Part shown: one piece after another, positions 1 through 4,310 of the stretch | Position numbering within the stretch: position 1 is the stretch's first letter | Layout: each line of letters begins with the position of its first letter | Assembly (NCBI GenBank): GCA_024654605.1 | Contig: JANLHH010000092.1 | Location: forward strand, 1-6,874 | Origin: Patescibacteria group bacterium | Lineage (GTDB): Bacteria > Patescibacteriota > Minisyncoccia > Phycocordibacterales > JANLHH01 | Length of the DNA: 6,874 nucleotides | Direction: 5' to 3' | Position numbers and translations under genes: made by a program | The notes under the pieces: generated by a model | The model's input: the letters and a program-made list of their open reading frames with translations, nothing else | Database searches by the model: none | What the model was told of the DNA's origin: nothing

Positions 1-10
1 AACAGCTCTA

Positions 11-38
11 TTGCATGAAAAAACCCTTATTATATAAT
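11..38 (+). promoter_or_regulatory. Tentative promoter for the HU gene
   Basis: A perfect -10 hexamer TATAAT (33-38) lies 16 bases after a weak -35 candidate TTGCAT (11-16, three matches to TTGACA). Transcription would start near 45 and leave a leader of about 160 bases. The -10 sits in the palindrome ATTATATAAT, so it could also work leftwards. Weaker alternatives nearer the gene are TATAAG (137-142) and TAGAAT (154-159); neither has a convincing -35. Confidence 0.35.
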
Positions 39-54
39 AGCCCATAGGTGTCTC

Positions 55-81
55 ACCCAGAATTCTCAACGTATTTTGGGT
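55..81 (+). promoter_or_regulatory. Stem-loop in the predicted 5' leader of HU
   Basis: ACCCAGAAT (55-63) pairs with ATTTTGGGT (73-81). The stem is 9 bp with one G-U pair and the loop has 9 bases. No T-run follows, so it is unlikely to be a terminator of an upstream gene. It begins about 10 bases after the transcription start implied by the -10 at 33-38, a position repeated in other leaders of this window. Confidence 0.3.
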
Positions 82-203
82 TTAAGAGCATTATCGAGGT
101 CGTTTGAGATTTATTAGTGAATAAATTCTGTGAATGTATAAGGCGTGGCGGGTTAGAATTTTTTTCTCTACACCATCATTTCTTCTATGTTTGCCAATAA
201 TCT

Positions 204-476
204 ATGAATAAAGCAGCCATCGTTGACGCTGTTCATGAAAAACTCGGCGGTAGCAAGGCCGATGCAGAGCGAGCGGTAGATACCATGATTGATTCAATCG
301 TTAAGACCATGCGCAGTGGCGGCGAAGTTTCAATCGCAGGACTTGGTATTTTTTCAGTAAAAGGTCGTGCAGCACGAACCGCCCGAAATCCACGCACTGG
401 AGAAGCGGTACAAGTTCCCGCTATGAAGGTGCCCAAGTTTCGTGCGGCGAAAGCTCTCAAGGACGCCGTAAAATAG
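204..476 (+). CDS. HU family DNA-binding protein
   Basis: This is a small dimeric nucleoid protein that bends and compacts DNA without strong sequence preference; HU-type proteins also assist replication and recombination. The 90-residue length is standard for the family. Residues 1-40 give the two-helix dimerisation part (AAIVDAV, AERAVDTMIDSIVKTM). Next is the G-L-G-I-F-S turn (46-51), the usual site of the GFGxF motif. The beta arm follows, with ARNPRTGE (60-67); its proline at 63 is the family's DNA-intercalating residue. The C-terminal part VPKFRAAKALKDAV completes the fold. No IHF-specific feature is visible, so HU is the safer name. The start has no Shine-Dalgarno upstream (TTGCCAATAATCT), but the family alignment fixes it. 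The gene stands alone; the next gene is convergent. Confidence 0.96.
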   Translation: MNKAAIVDAVHEKLGGSKADAERAVDTMIDSIVKTMRSGGEVSIAGLGIFSVKGRAARTARNPRTGEAVQVPAMKVPKFRAAKALKDAVK

Positions 477-640
477 TAGAACTTCTTTTTTTGGCGCTCT
501 TCTTCGTCAAAAGTGTCGCATCTCCAATCGCAGTATTAGATATACAGCTCATGGAATCTGCTTCACTTTTTCCTTGAATTGCATCCAAAAATAAAAGTTC
601 TCAAGCAAAGAATCTTCGCGCGAAGATTTATCTCACTTAT
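477..640. other. Gene-free stretch after HU, with an 18-base palindrome
   Basis: No convincing gene is seen on either strand; the best candidates are minus-strand frames of 31 and 11 codons without ribosome sites. It may simply be a long 3' untranslated region of HU. Two structures stand out. AATCTTCGCGCGAAGATT (611-628) is a perfect palindrome that as RNA gives a 7-bp stem with a GCGC loop. AGAACTT (478-484) and AAGTTCT (594-600) are complementary and could close a domain of about 120 bases. Confidence 0.4.
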
Positions 641-669
641 CAAAAGGCCCCGCTTTGCGGGGTCTTTTG
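641..669 (+). terminator. Rho-independent terminator downstream of HU
   Basis: CAAAAGGCCCCGC (641-653) pairs with GCGGGGTCTTTTG (657-669) around a TTT loop. The stem is 13 bp with one G-T pair, and the T-run CTTTTG forms its distal side. The A/T flanks are symmetric, so it can also act on leftward transcripts. It lies 164 bases after the HU stop codon. Confidence 0.75.
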
Positions 670-691
670 ATTTCCGGGACCCAAGAAAAAG

Positions 692-718
692 GCGCATAAG
701 GAATAATTCCTTATGCGC
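692..718 (-). terminator. Terminator of the 97-residue orphan gene
   Basis: GCGCATAAGGAA (692-703) and TTCCTTATGCGC (707-718) form a perfect 12-bp stem with a TAA loop. Read on the minus strand it is followed by CTTTTTC (the A-run at 686-690), and it begins 10 bases after the stop codon of the minus-strand gene. With the HU terminator it forms a back-to-back pair separating two convergent genes. Confidence 0.87.
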
Positions 719-728
719 TCTTTAGGCG

Positions 729-1022
729 TCATTGAATGCTTTTCGGCGACGGATCTTCGCTGATGATTTCTCCAGGTTTCATTCTCACCGGTCCTTCGTG
801 GCCTTCAAAAATACACACGACCACGTCGGTTGTGTGTCCGTCCGTGTAAGGTTCCTTAATGGTGATTACTCTCCCGCGCGCACCTTTTGGCACCATGAAT
901 TGCCCGGTTGATACCACAGAACCATCCTTATGTAAGATAATTCCCGGCGCGCGAAGAACCACTATTTCTCCATCCCTTCTCTCTATATCCAACAGAGCAT
1001 TGTCACGGCCTTTTCCAATCAT
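729..1022 (-). CDS. Hypothetical 97-residue beta-rich protein
   Basis: I do not recognise the family. The gene is credible because it has a strong Shine-Dalgarno AGGGAGG six bases before the ATG, a TGA stop and a dedicated terminator 10 bases later. There is no signal peptide or membrane segment, so it is probably cytoplasmic. The sequence alternates short hydrophobic strands with Gly/Pro turns: GEIVVLRAPGIIL (19-31), FMVPKGARGRVITI (42-55), then TTDVVVCIFEGHEGPVRMKPGEI (64-86). This suggests a small beta-barrel. The GARGRVITI stretch faintly recalls KOW/SH3-like barrels, but that is inference only. It has one cysteine and no catalytic motif I can name. A hairpin-rich stretch lies directly upstream and may be its leader. 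Confidence 0.8.
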   Translation of the reverse strand: MIGKGRDNALLDIERRDGEIVVLRAPGIILHKDGSVVSTGQFMVPKGARGRVITIKEPYTDGHTTDVVVCIFEGHEGPVRMKPGEIISEDPSPKSIQ

Positions 1023-1028
1023 GAAAAA

Positions 1029-1035
1029 CCTCCCT
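1029..1035 (-). promoter_or_regulatory. Strong Shine-Dalgarno of the 97-residue gene
   Basis: On the minus strand AGGGAGG is separated from the ATG at 1022 by six bases. It fixes the start codon. It is notable because most genes in the window lack such a site; only the metalloprotease gene has a comparable one. Confidence 0.85.
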
Positions 1036-1048
1036 TGTTTGGTGCATG

Positions 1049-1204
1049 TTAAACATCCGTTACCACCTTAGACGATAAAGACGAGAAAATCAAGCCGGTA
1101 CGGAATAAAGGTTCCTCGGGACAAGCCACGAGGTAGTGAACCTGTGTTAGCTCCTCGGCTCGGATGTGCGAGTGAACGCTCAAAACGAACACCTTCACTC
1201 GCAT
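1049..1204 (-). other. Hairpin-rich leader region with a possible 51-codon ORF
   Basis: This lies between the metalloprotease terminator and the 97-residue gene. Hairpin A: TGCGAGTGAA (1167-1176) with TTCACTCGCA (1194-1203), a perfect 10-bp stem with a 17-base loop. Hairpin B: AGGTTC (1109-1114) with GAACCT (1138-1143), enclosing CTCG (1115-1118) with CGAG (1129-1132). The minus strand is also open from ATG at 1204 to TAA at 1049 (51 residues, beginning MRVKVFVLSVHSHI), ending 13 bases before the Shine-Dalgarno of the next gene. The only ribosome-site candidate, GAGAGG, is one base from the ATG, too close to be good, and I recognise no domain. It could be a structured leader RNA, a leader peptide, or remnant DNA. 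No clear promoter is seen. Confidence 0.3.
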
Positions 1205-1234
1205 GCCTCTCGCTCTACGTCGCTAATAAAAAAT

Positions 1235-1259
1235 GGGCCGCGAGATAATCTCGCGGCCC
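1235..1259 (-). terminator. Terminator of the metalloprotease gene
   Basis: GGGCCGCGAGA (1235-1245) and TCTCGCGGCCC (1249-1259) make a perfect, very GC-rich 11-bp stem with a TAA loop. On the minus strand it runs into ATTTTTTATTAG. It starts six bases after the TAG stop of the metalloprotease gene. Confidence 0.92.
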
Positions 1260-1265
1260 TTACGA

Positions 1266-2228
1266 CTACTGATGAAGAACACAAATCTGGACCTCGGTCT
1301 GCCCACTTTGCGCGTAGGCCGATACCTGCTGCGGTGCCACAGCCATATTGTCGGGCGCCCGGGTGCCCTGCGGACGCAGGAATAGATAGCCCAACGTGTC
1401 TTTTTCCTGCCGACTGAAGTCCACTACTGGGCCTGAAGAATTATTCATAATACCGCAACAAGGGTGACCACGGATGCCCGCGACATGAGCGAGCTCGTGG
1501 GCCATCGCGTTGCCGATATATTCCGGCCAATTACTACCCCCGCCATCCAAGAATATTCTCCACACAATGCGTGCTCCGACGACAACCGACCCATTTATCG
1601 TGATAAAGGTTACCGCCCATACATTTTCATAGCCCGGAGTCTGGAAGATGGGATCAGCGGGGTCGTGGTACATCTTCACGACACCCGTTTGCCCCGCCGG
1701 AACCACGTCAAACGAAACATGTTTCTGCGCGTTGTTGATTGTGGCGATCCCCCATGCGAGCGCATCCGAAACGCGGCTGTCCGACCATCCTTCAGCTGAC
1801 AGCTCCACACTCAGATGTCCCGGTGCCGGACGCCAGAGCGGTTGATTATCACGATTGGCGTAGAACGCTTCTTTGATGAAGGTGAATGGCATGATGACAT
1901 CATCAGGCAGAAGATAGTGTGTCATCTTCTGCTCCACAGGCCGAAAGACGATGATGCTTGGACCGGTATACCCTTGTGCCGTGATGCTTAATTTTTTCCC
2001 CACATCAGACGCGCTCAACACTACGGCCCCATTGCCGTCGGTGGTGAACACACGGTAGTCTTCCGTTGTAACCAATGCACTGATGACTGGGTCTTGCGGC
2101 AAACGAGCCGCGCGGATAGTTAGCGTGACCGGATCCGTATTGGGAGTAGTAGCGGCCGGTGAATCACCTCCTCCACCACAAGCGCTCAAGCAGAGCGCCA
2201 CAAACAAAATTGCGAATGCTTTGCGCAT
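1266..2228 (-). CDS. Lipoprotein-type zinc metalloprotease with metzincin-like site
   Basis: Predicted secreted, lipid-anchored peptidase of 320 residues. Residues 1-17 form a lipoprotein signal (MRKAFAILFVALCLSAC) with lipobox L-S-A-C and acylation at Cys17, followed by a Gly/Ser/Thr/Pro linker (18-33). Residues about 34-110 look like a beta domain (TDGNGAVVLSASDVGKKLSITA is typical of carboxypeptidase-regulatory or big-type modules; inference). The C-terminal half carries HELAHVAGIRGH (244-255), which supplies the zinc histidines 244 and 248 and catalytic Glu245. The Met-turn candidate C-G-I-M-N (258-262) and a helix SRQEKDTLGYLF (272-283) follow, the order seen in metzincins. The third histidine is one residue later than the family's HExxHxxGxxH spacing. 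The substrate is unknown. AGGAGG precedes the start, and the promoter and terminator make it monocistronic. Its GC content is clearly above its neighbours', which suggests acquisition. Confidence 0.88.
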   Translation of the reverse strand: MRKAFAILFVALCLSACGGGGDSPAATTPNTDPVTLTIRAARLPQDPVISALVTTEDYRVFTTDGNGAVVLSASDVGKKLSITAQGYTGPSIIVFRPVEQKMTHYLLPDDVIMPFTFIKEAFYANRDNQPLWRPAPGHLSVELSAEGWSDSRVSDALAWGIATINNAQKHVSFDVVPAGQTGVVKMYHDPADPIFQTPGYENVWAVTFITINGSVVVGARIVWRIFLDGGGSNWPEYIGNAMAHELAHVAGIRGHPCCGIMNNSSGPVVDFSRQEKDTLGYLFLRPQGTRAPDNMAVAPQQVSAYAQSGQTEVQICVLHQ

Positions 2229-2230
2229 AG

Positions 2231-2239
2231 AACCTCCTC
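2231..2239 (-). promoter_or_regulatory. Shine-Dalgarno of the metalloprotease gene
   Basis: Minus-strand GAGGAGGTT contains the full AGGAGG core, five bases before the ATG at 2228. It confirms the start that yields the complete lipoprotein signal peptide. Confidence 0.85.
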
Positions 2240-2275
2240 AGATATGGACTGACGTATGTGAATGAACCTAATGTT

Positions 2276-2304
2276 ATAATAAACACATTTTTCCTTTTTG
2301 TCAA
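2276..2304 (-). promoter_or_regulatory. Near-consensus promoter of the metalloprotease gene
   Basis: On the minus strand a perfect -35 TTGACA (2304-2299) is followed after 17 bases by TATTAT (2281-2276, five of six matches). Transcription should begin near 2269, giving a leader of about 40 bases ending in AGGAGG. This is the best sigma-70-type promoter in the window. Confidence 0.82.
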
Positions 2305-2316
2305 GGTGTGTATCAA

Positions 2317-2347
2317 AAAACAGCCCCGATTGAATCGGGGCTGTTTT
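2317..2347 (-). terminator. Terminator of the small basic protein gene
   Basis: AAAACAGCCCCGAT (2317-2330) pairs with ATCGGGGCTGTTTT (2334-2347), a 14-bp stem with a TGA loop. On the minus strand it is followed by further T residues (A-run 2315-2320 on plus). It begins one base after the TAG of the 29-residue gene, which supports that tiny gene as real. It also insulates the metalloprotease promoter beyond it. Confidence 0.88.
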
Positions 2348-2348
2348 A

Positions 2349-2438
2349 CTACTTATTCTTGAACCTGTTTTGTCGGCGCAGTTTCTTGCGACGACGACGT
2401 TTTACGCTCTTTCTCTTGTTTTTTCGTGATGTTCCCAT
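2349..2438 (-). CDS. 29-residue highly basic protein, bS22/COX24-like
   Basis: Likely a small ribosome-associated protein. It has 29 residues, 17 of them Lys or Arg and none acidic: MGTSRKNKRK, then SVKRRRRKKLRRQNRF and a KNK end. Size, an S-V near the middle and the run of K/R with a C-terminal L-R-R-x-N-R-x-K pattern resemble the AURKAIP1/COX24-domain proteins of Bacteroidetes and bS22 of actinobacteria. That similarity is from memory, not an alignment, and such a basic sequence could mimic it by chance. Reality of the gene is supported by a terminator starting one base after its stop codon and a promoter candidate at 2498-2525. There is no Shine-Dalgarno; a stem-loop occupies most of the leader. 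It lies downstream of tRNA-Gly on the same strand, so readthrough from the tRNA is possible too. Confidence 0.75.
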   Translation of the reverse strand: MGTSRKNKRKSVKRRRRKKLRRQNRFKNK

Positions 2439-2449
2439 GAAGGTAGTGA

Positions 2450-2485
2450 ATAACTATGAGTAAGTGGCTTATACCTGATAGTTAT
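2450..2485 (-). promoter_or_regulatory. Leader stem-loop upstream of the small basic protein
   Basis: ATAACTAT (2450-2457) pairs perfectly with ATAGTTAT (2478-2485). A second short stem, TAAG (2461-2464) with CTTA (2468-2471), nests inside. It starts about six bases from the predicted 5' end (near 2491) and ends 11 bases before the ATG. Ribosomal protein genes are often controlled by such leader structures; a role here is inference. Confidence 0.4.
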
Positions 2486-2497
2486 GGTAATCGCTCT

Positions 2498-2525
2498 ACT
2501 ATACACTAATTTTGATAATTATCAA
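2498..2525 (-). promoter_or_regulatory. Promoter candidate for the small basic protein gene
   Basis: Minus-strand TTGATA (2525-2520, five of six) and TATAGT (2503-2498, five of six) are 16 bases apart. The -35 is half of a perfect 14-base palindrome, TTGATAATTATCAA (2512-2525), which could be an operator. It begins six bases past the end of the tRNA. Confidence 0.55.
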
Positions 2526-2530
2526 TATAA

Positions 2531-2604
2531 TGGTGCGGGTGGGGGTAATCGAAACCCCGTCTACTGCTTGGAAGGCAGTCATTCTACCACTAAACTACAC
2601 CCGC
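2531..2604 (-). tRNA. tRNA-Gly (anticodon UCC)
   Basis: This is a complete cloverleaf on the minus strand. The 7-bp acceptor stem is GCGGGTG with CACCCGC. The D arm is GTTT-AGTGGTA-GAAT. The anticodon arm is ACTGC-CTTCCAA-GCAGT, with TCC at 2572-2570. The T arm is GGGGT-TTCGATT-ACCCC. The discriminator base is A and the 3' CCA is encoded (2533-2531). It decodes GGA and, by wobble, GGG glycine codons. It is 74 bases long including CCA. I see no clear promoter of its own between it and the terminator at 2641-2697. Confidence 0.97.
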
Positions 2605-2640
2605 AGACGGGGCTTGTATTGCAACATGTTACCAGAAAAA

Positions 2641-2697
2641 CAAAGATCCCGCCAGTTCTCCGTTTGCCGAATAGCAAAAGAAAAGGCGGGATCTTTG
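2641..2697 (-). terminator. Long-looped terminator of the acidic peptide gene
   Basis: CAAAGATCCCGCC (2641-2653) and GGCGGGATCTTTG (2685-2697) form a perfect 13-bp stem, followed on the minus strand by TTTTTC. The loop of 31 bases is unusually large but can hold an inner stem, TTTGC (2663-2667) with GCAAA (2674-2678). It separates the acidic peptide gene from the tRNA. The spacing from the stop codon (about 75 bases) is longer than for the other terminators here. Confidence 0.65.
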
Positions 2698-2771
2698 AAC
2701 AAAGTTTCTTATGCGGTCAGTTCAGAGGAAATGCCCACTGAACAGATTGATAAGTTGCTCTATTGAAGTCT

Positions 2772-2873
2772 TTAAGCAACTGTTTCTTCAGTTGCTTCCT
2801 CAGTTTTCTCCATAGGCTCTGCAGGCATTACTGCGTCATCCTGAGGAGTTACCGGAGTATTGTTGTCATCCAT
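2772..2873 (-). CDS. 33-residue acidic Pro/Glu-rich peptide
   Basis: The function is unknown. It encodes 33 residues beginning MDDNNTPVTPQDDAVMP and ending in a Glu/Thr-rich tail: ten Asp/Glu, four Pro and a single Lys. No hydrophobic segment or fold is apparent, so it should be disordered. Short acidic Pro/Glu-rich peptides of this kind recur in CPR genomes (general recollection, not a search). Support for the gene: a near-consensus promoter about 70 bases upstream (2942-2969), an inverted repeat in the leader and a downstream terminator. No Shine-Dalgarno precedes the ATG. The last codons form a 9-bp hairpin (2774-2797), and AGTTGC at 2753-2758 could compete for the same strand. The main doubt is the short length. 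Confidence 0.66.
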   Translation of the reverse strand: MDDNNTPVTPQDDAVMPAEPMEKTEEATEETVA

Positions 2874-2889
2874 GATTTTTTAGATTAGC

Positions 2890-2934
2890 TGACAATTAAA
2901 AATGAAAACAACTCAGAAAACCAAGTTATTGTCA
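2890..2934 (-). promoter_or_regulatory. 5'-terminal stem-loop of the acidic peptide mRNA
   Basis: TGACAAT (2890-2896) and ATTGTCA (2928-2934) are perfectly complementary, with an inner AACT (2910-2913)/AGTT (2924-2927) pairing. The predicted transcription start (near 2935) puts this stem at the very 5' end of the message, where such structures can protect against decay. Confidence 0.35.
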
Positions 2935-2941
2935 TTTCACA

Positions 2942-2969
2942 AGTATACATGGCATGCACCGCTTGTCAA
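2942..2969 (-). promoter_or_regulatory. Promoter of the acidic peptide gene
   Basis: Minus-strand TTGACA (2969-2964, perfect) and TATACT (2947-2942, five of six) are separated by 16 bases. The start would be near 2935, some 60 bases before the ATG at 2873. It points away from the serine protease gene, whose start lies 55 bases to the right. Confidence 0.75.
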
Positions 2970-3023
2970 TACAAGAAAATGAAAAATCTAACACGTCAAG
3001 CATGAAATACGTTTTTTACCATA

Positions 3024-4217
3024 ATGCGATATAATCAAAAAATGCTTGATACTATTTTTTCATTTTTTAACACACTCACCACATTCATTGTCGGTTTTGT
3101 GTTCATTACACTTACCTCTTTTGGTGTCATAGACAACCCGACACCATCACTTGAACATACTTCCCAAGGAGATGTTGAAACCGTACCTTTGATCGAGCTT
3201 GAGGATTCTTCCATAGAAAATACATATCCCGAGGAGAGAAAAGAAAATGTTCCGGCAGTGATTCCAAATACCGCTCTTTCTCCAACAAAGGAAAAACCAG
3301 CCACTTCCCCTTCCGAACTGCCGTCTCAGGAAGTTGTTTCGGCACCAGAAGACCATATTCCCACAGAGGCTGATTTGAATAGAGAGACGCGCTCGGCACT
3401 GGTAAACATATTTTGCACGACGAAAGAGGGCAACGTACTTTCTTCTATTACAGGGAGTGGGGTACTCATAGATCCGCGCGGCATTATTCTCACCAATACG
3501 CACATCGCCCAGTTCTTTCTTTTGGAAGACTATAAACACGAGGGGTATATAAGCTGTCTCATACGAACGGGTGCTCCGGCGAAGCCCGCTTTCAAGGCAG
3601 AACCGATATATATCTCGCTCCCTTGGATAGAGAAGAATGCGTACACCCTGGTGGAAGAGAGCCCAAAGGGAACGGGGGAGGATGATTTTGCGCTTTTGCG
3701 GATCACAGAACCGGTTGGAAGTGGTACCACACTCCCGAACGCTTTCGCGTACATAACTCCCGATATGAATGAAGATATGCTCACCACAGGAACTCCTGTT
3801 CTTTTAGCCGCATACCCCGCCGGTTTTTTAGATGGAACGATCGTCCAAAAAAATCTCTGGCCCGCAAGCGCGGTCTCAATCATTAAAGAAATATTTACTT
3901 TTGCGACGGATACTATTGATCTCTTGTCCACGGGAGGGAGTGTGGTGGCGCAAAAAGGATCTTCCGGCGGCGGAGTCGTGAGTATGATTACCGGTAAACT
4001 TATCGGAATTGTCGTAACAAGTTCTGAGGAGGACTCCACAGGCGATCGCGATCTGCGCGCTATTACGCTTTCTCATGTGAACAGAAGCATGTCCGGAGAT
4101 ATAGGTATGGATATGAACGCGTTCCTTGCGGGAGATCCGACAGAGCGCCAAAAAGATTTTCAGGAAACGCGCGCTGACACCATACGACAGATATTGTTCA
4201 GTGTTTTAAACAGGTAA
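3024..4217 (+). CDS. Membrane-anchored trypsin-like serine protease
   Basis: Predicted endopeptidase of 397 residues acting outside the membrane. Residues 11-36 (IFSFFNTLTTFIVGFVFITL and following) form an N-terminal membrane anchor or uncleaved signal. Residues 38-115 are a Pro/Glu/Ser/Thr-rich spacer. The peptidase domain spans about 120-350. His160 lies in L-T-N-T-H-I-A, Asp221 in D-D-F-A-L-L, and nucleophile Ser314 in K-G-S-S-G-G-G-V. Cys131 and Cys178 bracket the histidine loop and could form a disulfide. The order and motifs match the S1 chymotrypsin-like fold; no PDZ domain is visible, so it is not a typical HtrA/DegP. The tail 350-397 is unassigned. No Shine-Dalgarno exists. Met7 (3042) is a strong alternative start because TATAAT lies seven bases before it. 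The gene precedes the duplicated surface protein on the same strand with a 167-base gap. Confidence 0.9.
   Translation: MRYNQKMLDTIFSFFNTLTTFIVGFVFITLTSFGVIDNPTPSLEHTSQGDVETVPLIELEDSSIENTYPEERKENVPAVIPNTALSPTKEKPATSPSELPSQEVVSAPEDHIPTEADLNRETRSALVNIFCTTKEGNVLSSITGSGVLIDPRGIILTNTHIAQFFLLEDYKHEGYISCLIRTGAPAKPAFKAEPIYISLPWIEKNAYTLVEESPKGTGEDDFALLRITEPVGSGTTLPNAFAYITPDMNEDMLTTGTPVLLAAYPAGFLDGTIVQKNLWPASAVSIIKEIFTFATDTIDLLSTGGSVVAQKGSSGGGVVSMITGKLIGIVVTSSEEDSTGDRDLRAITLSHVNRSMSGDIGMDMNAFLAGDPTERQKDFQETRADTIRQILFSVLNR
3030..3035 (+). promoter_or_regulatory. Perfect -10 box inside the annotated start of the protease gene
   Basis: TATAAT (3030-3035) would start transcription near 3042, exactly at the ATG of codon 7 (3042-3044). 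If used, the message is leaderless and the true N-terminus is MLDTIFSFF. No good -35 is seen at 3006-3013, so the promoter claim is tentative. CATAAT (3020-3025) is a weaker neighbour. Confidence 0.33.
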
Positions 4218-4234
4218 ACATAAACGTGTGAACG

Positions 4235-4243
4235 TTATCCACA
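4235..4243 (+). other. Perfect DnaA-box sequence
   Basis: TTATCCACA matches the classic high-affinity DnaA box exactly. I found no second copy nearby and no AT-rich unwinding region or dnaA/dnaN gene, so it is not evidence of an origin. It could be a regulatory box or chance. Confidence 0.25.
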
Positions 4244-4270
4244 CAAGGAATGTAACGCAAGCATATCTTT

Positions 4271-4279
4271 TGATACAAT
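4271..4279 (+). promoter_or_regulatory. Extended -10 promoter candidate for the duplicated surface protein
   Basis: TGATACAAT is an extended -10 (TG, one base, TACAAT with five of six matches). No recognisable -35 lies 17 bases upstream (TGTAAC at 4251-4256), which extended -10 promoters can tolerate. The start would be near 4286, giving a leader of about 100 bases that is pyrimidine-rich before the ATG. Confidence 0.4.
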
Positions 4280-4282
4280 GAA

Positions 4283-4310
4283 AGTGCAAAGAGTAAATAA
4301 TATTTGCGCT
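4283..4310 (+). promoter_or_regulatory. Leader stem-loop of the duplicated surface protein
   Basis: AGTGCAAA (4283-4290) pairs with TTTGCGCT (4303-4310), 8 bp with one G-T pair and a 12-base AT-rich loop. It coincides with the predicted 5' end. It is too weak and lacks a T-run to be the terminator of the protease gene; none was found for that gene. Confidence 0.3.

Noticed and set aside
15..47. Ten-codon ORF (ATG to TAG) over the HU promoter region
   Set aside because: It overlaps the -10 box, is very short and has no ribosome site.
1166..1417. 83-codon plus-strand ORF
   Set aside because: It runs through the metalloprotease terminator and antisense to the end of that gene; no ribosome site and no recognisable protein.
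1464..1845. Plus-strand ORFs opposite the metalloprotease
   Set aside because: Antisense to the zinc-site-bearing gene; no initiation signals.
2484..2766. Two overlapping plus-strand ORFs of 84-85 codons
   Set aside because: Both read antisense through tRNA-Gly and the long-looped terminator, so they cannot be ordinary genes.
3035..4151. Minus-strand ORFs opposite the serine protease
   Set aside because: The plus frame carries the full catalytic triad in order; the antisense frames have no coherent features.
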